Shown here: positions 20,557-28,304 of the stretch, piece by piece
Position numbering within the stretch: position 1 is the first letter of the stretch
How the letters are laid out: each line of letters begins with the position of its first letter
Assembly (NCBI RefSeq): GCF_000338875.1
Contig: NZ_AOMO01000039.1
Coordinates: 1 to 39,879 of the forward strand
Direction of reading: 5' to 3'
DNA: 39,879 bases
Origin: Vibrio mimicus CAIM 602
GTDB lineage: Bacteria > Pseudomonadota > Gammaproteobacteria > Enterobacterales > Vibrionaceae
Made by a program: the position numbers and the translations under genes
The notes under the pieces: generated by a model
The model's database searches: none
Told to the model about the DNA's origin: nothing
Seen by the model: only the letters and a program-made list of their open reading frames with translations

Positions 20557-21807
20557 TTAAGAATCCGAAGATTCAGATGGATGTAATTCCGGTAATGCTT
20601 TGGGTAGCGTGAAGCGATAACGTTGCTTCTTGATGTATCGCCACAAATAAACGAAATCACGTCGGGAAGCGTCTTCCCCTTGTACCTTCACTGCATGATG
20701 TTGCCAGCGTGGTTCTGGAGAGTGTTTAACCAATGCTACAGACTGTTCTTGGGTATTCAGCTTTCGGTACAAGAACATGCGACTGCGCGACCACTCTTTG
20801 CGGCGTAGCGACTGATAAAATTCAAACCAAGCTGGAGTAGGGTGTGTTTGGTAATAGCGTTTTAGCCAAATCACCATCGCTAGAGTCGCGATTATGCTCA
20901 GCAAAATAGCGCCAAGTTCCCATGCGTAATACCGCAGCCATGACGCTAAGGTGTGTTGCACATGAAGGGTTTTACCTTCCAGTGAGACTTTTTCTAAAGT
21001 TTCGGTTTTAGTATTCCACCACCAGAATTCATAGGTCGGCCACGCAATATCACCCCCGTTCAGCAGTACATAAGTCTGGCTTTCGGTGCGCTCAGAAATG
21101 TAGTCAGAGCGGTTTTGCTTATCGACTAACTGAGGGGCATCAGGGTAAGCACTCCATGATGGAGAGGCTTCTGCATTCATTAATGACGGCAAGAGTACCG
21201 ACAGCGAGTCGTTCGCTTCGATCGTGATAGTTCGTGTAATGCTGTCACCCGCCTTGAGTGGTTGGGTTCCGTCATCACTCCACTCTTGAGTGACTTTCAC
21301 ATCGGATGCGGCGAACCAATGTTTTGAAGCATCCAGTTCAGGGCTGGGCAGAGTGACGTGAAAAGGCATGGGCGTGGTTTCAAGAGTGACCGCTTTTTTC
21401 TGGTTGTTCTTATCAGCCACTTGAGTGATGACTTGCGCCGCAGGAACCGTGAAATCACCACTTTTTTGCGGATAGAGGGTGATTTCCCAGCGCTGTTTAG
21501 ACCAAGTTTGACCGTTTTCTCGTTCGGTATAATTTACCGCAAACGTATTGCGCTGCTTGACTAATACATCGGGAATCTCGATGCCTTTGATTTGGGTGCC
21601 AGAGGTGAACCAAGTGTTGGTGGAGACTTCGACGTGCAGCACAATTTGTTGGGTAGGTGCCCACACATCCAGCGTCTTTTCTGGGTCATCGCCGAGCCAA
21701 GTTTTCAATTTAACTTCGACAGTAGATGAAGCCTCCTGCGCCTGAACCATGCTGAGCGGTGCCCAAAAAACAAGAAGACACAAGATGCGGAGCAAAAATC
21801 GCTTCAT
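20557..21807 (-). CDS. batD: BatD-like envelope protein
   Basis: BatD proteins are membrane-anchored, mostly periplasmic partners of MoxR/BatA/BatB; their molecular role is unsettled. The 416-residue product has a signal peptide (LLRILCLLVFWAPLSMVQAQ). Immunoglobulin-like beta-rich segments follow (VEVSTNTWFTSGTQIKGIEI, GDSITRTITIEANDSLSVLL). A transmembrane helix lies near 294-314 (ELGAILLSIIATLAMVIWL), before a basic cytoplasmic tail of about 100 residues. Its ATG overlaps the batB stop by one base (TAATG). Confidence 0.85.
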   Translation of the reverse strand: MKRFLLRILCLLVFWAPLSMVQAQEASSTVEVKLKTWLGDDPEKTLDVWAPTQQIVLHVEVSTNTWFTSGTQIKGIEIPDVLVKQRNTFAVNYTERENGQTWSKQRWEITLYPQKSGDFTVPAAQVITQVADKNNQKKAVTLETTPMPFHVTLPSPELDASKHWFAASDVKVTQEWSDDGTQPLKAGDSITRTITIEANDSLSVLLPSLMNAEASPSWSAYPDAPQLVDKQNRSDYISERTESQTYVLLNGGDIAWPTYEFWWWNTKTETLEKVSLEGKTLHVQHTLASWLRYYAWELGAILLSIIATLAMVIWLKRYYQTHPTPAWFEFYQSLRRKEWSRSRMFLYRKLNTQEQSVALVKHSPEPRWQHHAVKVQGEDASRRDFVYLWRYIKKQRYRFTLPKALPELHPSESSDS

Positions 21808-23495
21808 TACTGTTCTCCTTCTTCGGCTTCATTTCGTTTCAGAGTTTGTAGCTGAAATTTGGCTTGTAAAAACCGCTGTGGGTTGGCTTCGACACGCTTT
21901 AACCAAACTTGCGCTAACTGCGGATCGCCCAAGATTTGATCGGCACTAAGGGTGTCGCGGATCATTTTGTCTTGCGTGGTTTTTTCGTCAGCACCTTCAG
22001 CGGTTTGTGGTTGGTCTTCCGGTAACTCGATGGACGTTTCTTGATCGCCTATGCTGTTGGCCTGTGATTCACTGGCTTGGTTGATTTCATCAATTAAGCC
22101 TTCAATCACCTTGAGGTTATGTTCAATATCGGCTTTTAGATCCGATTCGAGCGTTTCTTTTTCAGCAAGGGTTCTTAATAACTTATGTGCCGCCAGATAC
22201 TCGCGCTGTCTGGCCAGTGCGCTGGCTGCGTAATATCGCCCAAGGTCGGTGTCGCTTTGTATAAACGCCGCCTGAGCCAGTCTGAACTCGCTGCCGTAGT
22301 AATAGGCGATGCCTTTGTTGATGGGGGATTGATAAGCCGCAGCGGCTTTCAGGTATTCTCCCCGCGTGAACCACCATTGCCCTTGTTGATCCGGCGTTAG
22401 CCATAAATCCAGCCACCATTGATAGCTTTTATCCCAAAGACTAACCTCAACGGTTTTCTGTTCGGATTGGGCAACAGAGGCGGTGATTTCTGCGTAAGCG
22501 GTTTCCGGAGCCATAGTGGGGATGAGCAGCGCAAACATCAGCCCCCATTTCACCAGCCAGCCACGGCGGAACCAAAGCAAAGTAATCAGGGCTAAGGGCA
22601 AAATCAACCAGTAACCTTCATCCTGCCAAGGCATACTGGATTCATTGTTCAGCATGCGAAATCGCTCGGTTTTGCTCTCCAAAGTCCGTATATCGCTATC
22701 GTCCAGACTCAGCGAAACTAAAGTTCCACCTGTACTGTCAGCCAAACGTTGGAGCGAGGCCAAATCGATAGGTACTTGCGCTTGAATGTCAGGATTACCC
22801 GCCGCCAGAATCAGCAATTGATAGGGATTATCCGCAAAATAATTTTTGAACGCCTCAATGGTGGAGTCGGTAACGCCGTCAGTCACCAATAGAAGCGTGT
22901 TACCCACATAGGGCGGAAGCTGTTCATGCAGCAGATTCAACGCAGATTGCGCGGCTTTACCCTCAACAGGCATGACATTGGGGTTAATTGCAGCCAAATA
23001 GGGTTGCAAAACACGATTGTCACTGGTGAGTGGCATGGCGACATGCGCACTACCAGCAAACACCATCAGCCCCGTTTTGCCACCTTTGCGCGCCTCGGTT
23101 AAATCGAGGATTTTCTGTTTGCTGCGGGTCAGCCGATCGGGTGCGATGTCTTTTTGCTGCATCGATTCGCTACTGTCCAGCAGTACCATCAGGGAAGCGC
23201 TGTCTTCGCCAAAAGGCGAAGCTTCTCGCTGCCAAGCGGGGCCAGCACAAATAATCACAGTCATCACCACCACCACAATCAGCATTTTGAGTGGTAGTTG
23301 CTTACTCCAACCACCCTGATTGAGAGTTAAGGCTTGGCGTAGATGCTCTGGGAAGAAAGAGAGCTGCTGCCCACCTTCGTCTCTTTTCCAACGCAGATAG
23401 AGAATGATGAGCAGCGGGATCAGTGCCAATAACCAAGCGGGGCGCAGAAAATGAAACTGCGACAACAATTGAAACTCCATCTGCCAACTATTCAT
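21807..23495 (-). CDS. batB: BatB-like VWA-domain membrane protein with TPR region
   Basis: This 562-residue protein has N-terminal membrane helices (about 17-32 and 68-86). A VWA domain carries an intact MIDAS (VLLDSSESM and LLVTDGVTDS). A further pair of hydrophobic segments lies near 294-330. The long periplasmic tail has TPR-like helices (GEYLKAAAAYQSPINKGIAY, YYAASALARQREYLAAHKLL), so it combines BatB and BatC features. The tail ends Glu/Gln-rich and charged. AGGAG precedes the ATG at 23495, which overlaps the batA 3' end by 8 bases. It probably forms a membrane complex with BatA and BatD that responds to or is remodelled by MoxR. Confidence 0.87.
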   Translation of the reverse strand: MNSWQMEFQLLSQFHFLRPAWLLALIPLLIILYLRWKRDEGGQQLSFFPEHLRQALTLNQGGWSKQLPLKMLIVVVVMTVIICAGPAWQREASPFGEDSASLMVLLDSSESMQQKDIAPDRLTRSKQKILDLTEARKGGKTGLMVFAGSAHVAMPLTSDNRVLQPYLAAINPNVMPVEGKAAQSALNLLHEQLPPYVGNTLLLVTDGVTDSTIEAFKNYFADNPYQLLILAAGNPDIQAQVPIDLASLQRLADSTGGTLVSLSLDDSDIRTLESKTERFRMLNNESSMPWQDEGYWLILPLALITLLWFRRGWLVKWGLMFALLIPTMAPETAYAEITASVAQSEQKTVEVSLWDKSYQWWLDLWLTPDQQGQWWFTRGEYLKAAAAYQSPINKGIAYYYGSEFRLAQAAFIQSDTDLGRYYAASALARQREYLAAHKLLRTLAEKETLESDLKADIEHNLKVIEGLIDEINQASESQANSIGDQETSIELPEDQPQTAEGADEKTTQDKMIRDTLSADQILGDPQLAQVWLKRVEANPQRFLQAKFQLQTLKRNEAEEGEQ

Positions 23496-24495
23496 TTTGC
23501 GTCTCCTTTTTATTTCGGAGCTGCTGCAATGTCATCCAGCTAAAGAGCACAAGGTGTAACACCAGAACCATCGCAATCAGGTAGTGATGTAGGCTTAGTT
23601 TTGGGCGATAAGATTCGCTGCTGTATTTTTGCGGTTCAAGCTGGTCAATGACCTGATATGCCTCGTTTAACTGCGGCTGATCAATAGCGACAAAAGATCG
23701 GGCTTGGGTAAGGGATGAAACGCGGTTCACTACATCCATATCCAACGGTTGTTCACCAACGTTTTCTGGATCGCCCATCGCAATCACATAAATACGAATG
23801 CCTTTTGCTGCCGCGATTTTGGCGGCATCAACGGGGGAAACGAAGCTGCCAGTGTCATTTCCGTCGGTCAACACGAGCATGATTTGATCTTGAGAAGTCG
23901 AGGGGCTTTGTTCAAACACCTTGATGCCTAAACCGATGGCATCACCCAAGTTGGTGCTTTGTCCCGCCATGCCCGTTTCTGCTTCATCCAATAAATTGAG
24001 CCATACATCTTGATCCGCAGTGAAAGGGGTCTGGATGAAAGCAGCATCACCAAACAGAATCAGGCCAAATCGATCGCCTTGGCGTTGAGTGACAAAATCG
24101 CGCAGCACTTTTTTAGCGGCAGTCAAACGCGATAATTGCTCACCTGCTGCAGTGGAAAAATCCTTTTCTTCCATTGAGCCAGAAAGATCGACCACCATGA
24201 GTACATCACGTCCGAATGCCTCTCTGGTTTGCACTTCACCTAATACGCTGGGCTTGGCCAGTGCAGTAACAATCAGCAGCCATGACACAATCAGGGCAAT
24301 GTGCTGCCAATGACTCGCATTGAGTAAGCCAGCTGCCACTTTGGGCGTCTCATTGAGCGCTTTAAGAATTTGAGTGAAGAAAGGCACCTTGATGGCATTT
24401 TCGCGGCTCCGATAAGCTGGAACTAGCCAATAGACCAATAACGGCAAAGGAAGCAAAGCAAAAGCCCAAGGATAAGCAAACTCAAGCTGCGTCAT
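23488..24495 (-). CDS. batA: BatA-like VWA-domain membrane protein
   Basis: This 335-residue protein starts at the ATG at 24495 (MTQLEFAYPWAFALLPLPLL), which overlaps the preceding stop as ATGA; the longer open frame upstream is not Bat-like. Membrane helices lie near 8-24 and 60-75 and at the C-terminus (YLIAMVLVLHLVLFSWMTL). The VWA domain between them has a complete MIDAS: MVVDLSGSMEE, a Thr region near SLTQARSF, and LVLTDGNDTG. BatA proteins are VWA partners of MoxR ATPases. Overlaps on both sides place it firmly in one operon. Confidence 0.88.
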   Translation of the reverse strand: MTQLEFAYPWAFALLPLPLLVYWLVPAYRSRENAIKVPFFTQILKALNETPKVAAGLLNASHWQHIALIVSWLLIVTALAKPSVLGEVQTREAFGRDVLMVVDLSGSMEEKDFSTAAGEQLSRLTAAKKVLRDFVTQRQGDRFGLILFGDAAFIQTPFTADQDVWLNLLDEAETGMAGQSTNLGDAIGLGIKVFEQSPSTSQDQIMLVLTDGNDTGSFVSPVDAAKIAAAKGIRIYVIAMGDPENVGEQPLDMDVVNRVSSLTQARSFVAIDQPQLNEAYQVIDQLEPQKYSSESYRPKLSLHHYLIAMVLVLHLVLFSWMTLQQLRNKKETQNE

Positions 24496-24980
24496 TCTAC
24501 TTTCCCCGGCAATTGGTGGTGTGTCAGCCACGCTTTGATCTCTTTGCTCAGTACGGCAAAATCCGGAGTCGGCGATTGAGGGTTTTCCAGCCAAACGACC
24601 CACTGCGTAAAGTGTGCGTTTTTCGCTATGTTCGAACCGCCTTGATGATAGTGATCCATTTGGTTCAGGAGTGGCTGGCCATAAATAGCGGCATTTTTCG
24701 GGTCAAGGTACACCATCACGGCTTTCACAATTTTGAGCATCTTACGCGGCCACAATGCATCGTTGGGCGATAAGCGCAGCAAAGCATCCAGAGCTTCTCG
24801 GCGATAACGGTTATACCACCAAAGCTTAGCTTTCTGATAAATGAAAAAAAACGCAAGAAGCACGACAAGCAGTAACAACAGTTGCCAGCCAAGGGTTTGT
24901 GGCCACCAGCTCACGGTGTCGGGGAGGGGAACTTCCTTCAATTCACGCAGCATGTAACTGCTTGGCGGCGTTGGATTCAT
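24492..24980 (-). CDS. DUF4381-like membrane protein
   Basis: This 162-residue protein has one membrane helix near residues 29-48 (LGWQLLLLLVVLLAFFFIYQ), preceded by a short segment with a Pro-rich opening (MNPTPPSSYMLRELKEVPLP). A basic, helical cytoplasmic domain follows. The PLPDTVSWWPQTLGWQ stretch is typical of the DUF4381 family found between DUF58 and batA in MoxR operons. No enzymatic motif is seen. Both ends overlap neighbours by 4 bases (ATGA), so synthesis is coupled to DUF58 and BatA. Confidence 0.8.
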   Translation of the reverse strand: MNPTPPSSYMLRELKEVPLPDTVSWWPQTLGWQLLLLLVVLLAFFFIYQKAKLWWYNRYRREALDALLRLSPNDALWPRKMLKIVKAVMVYLDPKNAAIYGQPLLNQMDHYHQGGSNIAKNAHFTQWVVWLENPQSPTPDFAVLSKEIKAWLTHHQLPGKVE

Positions 24981-25927
24981 TGAATCCCCCTCAGTGTCTG
25001 AGCTAGCTGCACCAAGTGATCGCCTTGAGTATTGATTTCAATAAACGGCATTTTCTGTGCAGCCATCAGGCTTTTGAGATGGGTTTGTTTCTCAACGTAA
25101 CGAGCGTGTAGCAGCTTGTTGACCTCAGCCGTTTGTCGGCCTTTTTGCAGTGCGAGTTGGTATCTCCCGTCGCCCACGACCCAAGTAGAATTGAGCTGCT
25201 GCTCGGGCAGGTTAATTTCCAAAGGATCGGAGATAAAAATCGACAGCACATCGTTGTGTTGCTGTAGGTATTTGAGCTGCTTGAGTGACTGGTCATCCGC
25301 GTCGGAAAAATCGCTGATAATCACCAAAGTAGCCGCTTTTAACCTGCGCTGGCTGAGTTTTTCCATCCATAGGCGAAATCCCACGGTTTCGCTATCTTGA
25401 CTTACTGCACTGAGAACTTGATTAGCGGAAACCAACTGGCTCAGCCCCATCAGGAAATTCGCGTTTCCTCGTTTGGCTGATGCCCAGTGGAGTGCTTGGC
25501 AGCTTGAGATCAAAAAGCCCACTCGGTCGTTGTTGGCAAGAGCAAGCCAGCTCACCAAGGCGGCGATTTCTGCCGCAACGACGGATTTCATATAGCTGAC
25601 TGAGCCGAAATACATCGAACTTCTCTGATCGACACAGACTATCACTTGGTGGTCTTTCTCTTCGGTGTAGCTGCGCACATGGGGTTTCCCCGTACGCTGA
25701 GTTACTTTCCAGTCCATTTGGCGAATATCATCCCCCAGTTGGTAATGGCGAAGCTCCTCAAAGTTCAGGCCACGACCACGCTGATGCGATTGATAACGAC
25801 CCGACAAGTGCGCTCTTGAGTAGCGAGCACTCAAGAGTTTCACTTGTGTCACTTGGTTTTGCAGCCGCACTAACTGCGGCAAAGTGACATGGATTCGAGC
25901 ATCATGGGTGACGTGGGGGTTACTCAT
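24977..25927 (-). CDS. DUF58 domain protein of the MoxR operon
   Basis: This 316-residue soluble protein has the DUF58 signature (YQSHQRGRGLNFEELRHYQL, GDDIRQMDWKVTQRTGKP, VRSYTEEKDHQVIVCVD) and a VWA-like fold. Its metal site is degenerate: the expected D-x-S-x-S reads DQRSS, with Arg at the third position. A later ISDFSDADDQ could be the second metal loop. DUF58 proteins are almost always encoded next to moxR and are thought to be its cytoplasmic VWA partner. It starts 5 bases after the moxR stop. Confidence 0.9.
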   Translation of the reverse strand: MSNPHVTHDARIHVTLPQLVRLQNQVTQVKLLSARYSRAHLSGRYQSHQRGRGLNFEELRHYQLGDDIRQMDWKVTQRTGKPHVRSYTEEKDHQVIVCVDQRSSMYFGSVSYMKSVVAAEIAALVSWLALANNDRVGFLISSCQALHWASAKRGNANFLMGLSQLVSANQVLSAVSQDSETVGFRLWMEKLSQRRLKAATLVIISDFSDADDQSLKQLKYLQQHNDVLSIFISDPLEINLPEQQLNSTWVVGDGRYQLALQKGRQTAEVNKLLHARYVEKQTHLKSLMAAQKMPFIEINTQGDHLVQLAQTLRGIQ

Positions 25928-25932
25928 AGTGA

Positions 25933-26949
25933 TTACCCAATGTTGACCACATCAAGCAATTCAGTGACGACATCTTGCTGACTGATACCTTCGGCCAGCG
26001 CTTCATAAGAAAGGCTGAGTCTATGCCCGAGAACCAAGGAAGCGACTTCGCGTACATCATCTATTAAGACATGATCACGACCTTCTAACCATGCCAGAGC
26101 GCGTGAACATTTATCCAACGCGATGGAAGCGCGTGGGCTTGCACCAATCGTGAGCCAGTTGGCGAGCTTGGAGTGCGCATAGTGCTCAGGATTGCGAGTT
26201 GCCATCACCAATTCAATGATGTAGCTCTCCACCATGTCTGAAAGTGACAAGGCTGCAATTTGTTGGCGGGCTTTAAGAATACTCGCCGGATCAATCGTGA
26301 TATTGGCTTGCGGTTCACTAGCAAATACCCCGTTTTCTTCCTGGCGAACCAGACGAATGATGTCGCGTTCAGCTTCTTTGTCGGGATACTCAACCAAGGC
26401 TTTGATCAGAAAGCGATCCATCTGTGCTTCGGGCAGGGGATAAGTACCTTCCTGCTCAATCGGGTTTTGGGTTGCCAAAACCATAAACAGCTCAGGCAAG
26501 GTATGAGTTTGTCCTGCAACGGTAATTGTACCTTCGGCCATGGCTTCTAATAAGGCTGCCTGTACTTTGGCGGGCGCGCGGTTAATTTCATCCGCCAGAA
26601 CAATTTGATTGAAGACCGGGCCGGGTTGAAAATGCAGTGACGATTTGCCTTCGGTTTCTTGCAGAACTTCGGTTCCGGTGACATCGGAAGGCAACAAATC
26701 GGGTGTGAACTGGATGCGCCCAAAAGAAATGGAGAGCGCATTGGCTAACGCCTTTACCGAACGCGTTTTGGCTGTACCCGGCAAACCTTCTAGCAGCACA
26801 TGCCCGCTGCAAAGCAGGCCTAAAATTAAGCTGCGGATGACCGTTCGTTGGCCAACTACTTGTGACTCAATGGCATTCAATAATTTGATGACATCATGAT
26901 GTGCACTATTGAGTTCATGACTGCTCGATTGCTTATTGGTTTGTTCCAT
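25933..26949 (-). CDS. MoxR family AAA+ ATPase
   Basis: MoxR ATPases are hexameric AAA+ chaperones that act with VWA proteins to mature or activate client enzymes. The 338-residue product has Walker A GLPGTAKT (55-62), Walker B VLADEINRAP, sensor 1 in MVLATQNPIEQEGTYPLPEA, and a C-terminal lid domain with GASPRASIALDKCSRALAWL. The first 17 bases overlap the end of the anSME gene, an unusually direct link between a sulfatase maturase and MoxR. Subfamily assignment needs a phylogeny. Confidence 0.95.
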   Translation of the reverse strand: MEQTNKQSSSHELNSAHHDVIKLLNAIESQVVGQRTVIRSLILGLLCSGHVLLEGLPGTAKTRSVKALANALSISFGRIQFTPDLLPSDVTGTEVLQETEGKSSLHFQPGPVFNQIVLADEINRAPAKVQAALLEAMAEGTITVAGQTHTLPELFMVLATQNPIEQEGTYPLPEAQMDRFLIKALVEYPDKEAERDIIRLVRQEENGVFASEPQANITIDPASILKARQQIAALSLSDMVESYIIELVMATRNPEHYAHSKLANWLTIGASPRASIALDKCSRALAWLEGRDHVLIDDVREVASLVLGHRLSLSYEALAEGISQQDVVTELLDVVNIG

Positions 26950-28240
26950 TTTGCTGTCCTAGAAGTACGGCCAAGCCTGTCAGCATTGGCAGTGAATAGT
27001 CGAAGAATGCTTTGATCCCCGAGCATAGATAGCTTAGCCCTTCTTCACCGTCTGGTGTTTTTAGCAGACGATTTTTGGGGCATTCCCCCCAGCAAAGTTT
27101 CAGATAAGGGCATGCTTTACAGTATTTCGGCAATGAATCTCGTTTGGCCATGCCAAACGCTTGCTGTCTTATCGAAAATGCCATTTCGTTGAGTTGACGT
27201 TGTTTCACGTTGGCGAGTTTGTACTCTGGGTACACATAGTGATCGCAACTAAACACATCACCGTTGTGTTCTATGGCGAGTCCTTTACCACAGAACTCTG
27301 CAGAGGTGCACAGTTGTGCAGGTTTCCCCATCACCTGCGCGACTGCCGTCTCAAAAAGGTTAACCAGCACTCGGCCTAAATCGTTGTTCACCCATTCTTC
27401 AAAAATGGTGATCAGGAATTGTCCCCAGTCATCGGCATCCACCGACCAATCGGTCACGATGGACATAGGATGCCCCGGTTTGGCTAACTCACTGCCGACA
27501 ACCGGAATCATGCTTTCATTCCAGAACTGTGGTGCGGTGGTCTTGAAGTCACTCGGTTCAACCACAGGGTTAAACTGCACGTAAGTCGCGCCCAGCTCGC
27601 GGGTCATAAAACGATAGACTTCAAGTGGATACTTGACGTTATAACGGTTGACAGTGACCAGTGCGTTGAAACGAACACCATGGGCTTTGATTTTATCTAC
27701 CGCGGCCATCACGAGATGAAAGGTCGGTTTGCCGCTGCGGGTGACACGATATTTGTTGTGGATCTCTTCTGGCCCGTCGATAGAAAGGCCAACAAGGAAG
27801 TGATTCTCTGCCAGAAATTGACACCATTCATCATTCAGAAGGATGCCATTGGTCTGTAGGTCGTTCTCGATACGAACGCCTTTAGGTTGGTGCTTTTTCT
27901 GCAGCTGAACGATTTTTCGAAAGTAGTCTAAGCCTAGCAGGGTGGATTCTCCGCCTTGCCAAGAGAAGACGATTTCATCGCCATCTTGACTCTCAATATA
28001 GCTCTTCACGAAGGCTTCAAGAGTTTCGTCATCCATCATAGGTTGTTTAGGTTGATGGAGTAGATTCTCTTTGTGCAGGTAAAAGCAATATTGGCAGTCA
28101 ATGTTACATTTTGCGCCACCCGGTTTAGCCATTACGTGGAAGCGGCGTTGATAAGTTGGCTGTGCGCTGAGATCTTTATAAGCCGTTTTCAGCGGCACAA
28201 GATCGAGCAGAGTTGATGTTTGCATTGAGGTTTTAGCCAT
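26933..28240 (-). CDS. Anaerobic sulfatase-maturating enzyme (radical SAM, SPASM)
   Basis: anSME oxidises an active-site Cys or Ser of sulfatases to formylglycine, without needing oxygen. The 435-residue protein has the radical-SAM motif CNIDCQYC (Cys45, Cys49, Cys52) and the GGESTLLGLDYF (GGEPLL-type) block. The C-terminal SPASM region has Cys in CTSAEFCGKGL, VFSCDHYVYP and YCKACPYLKLCWGECPKNR, ligands for two auxiliary 4Fe-4S clusters. The ATG at 28240 has AAGGA upstream. It follows the sulfatase gene, its obvious substrate, and overlaps moxR. Confidence 0.95.
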   Translation of the reverse strand: MAKTSMQTSTLLDLVPLKTAYKDLSAQPTYQRRFHVMAKPGGAKCNIDCQYCFYLHKENLLHQPKQPMMDDETLEAFVKSYIESQDGDEIVFSWQGGESTLLGLDYFRKIVQLQKKHQPKGVRIENDLQTNGILLNDEWCQFLAENHFLVGLSIDGPEEIHNKYRVTRSGKPTFHLVMAAVDKIKAHGVRFNALVTVNRYNVKYPLEVYRFMTRELGATYVQFNPVVEPSDFKTTAPQFWNESMIPVVGSELAKPGHPMSIVTDWSVDADDWGQFLITIFEEWVNNDLGRVLVNLFETAVAQVMGKPAQLCTSAEFCGKGLAIEHNGDVFSCDHYVYPEYKLANVKQRQLNEMAFSIRQQAFGMAKRDSLPKYCKACPYLKLCWGECPKNRLLKTPDGEEGLSYLCSGIKAFFDYSLPMLTGLAVLLGQQNGTNQ

Positions 28241-28267
28241 TCATAATTCCTTGGTGAATAGAAAATA

Positions 28268-28287
28268 TGGCGCTCCGTAGAGCGCCA
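28268..28287 (-). terminator. Hairpin between sulfatase and anSME (possible attenuator)
   Basis: TGGCGCTC-TACG-GAGCGCCA is an 8-bp perfect stem with a tetraloop. On the minus strand it is followed by TATTTTC. Placed 18 bases after the sulfatase stop, it could let most transcripts end after the sulfatase, giving a high substrate to maturase ratio, or stabilise the sulfatase mRNA. Confidence 0.6.
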
Positions 28288-28304
28288 AACGACATTAAAT
28301 GAGC

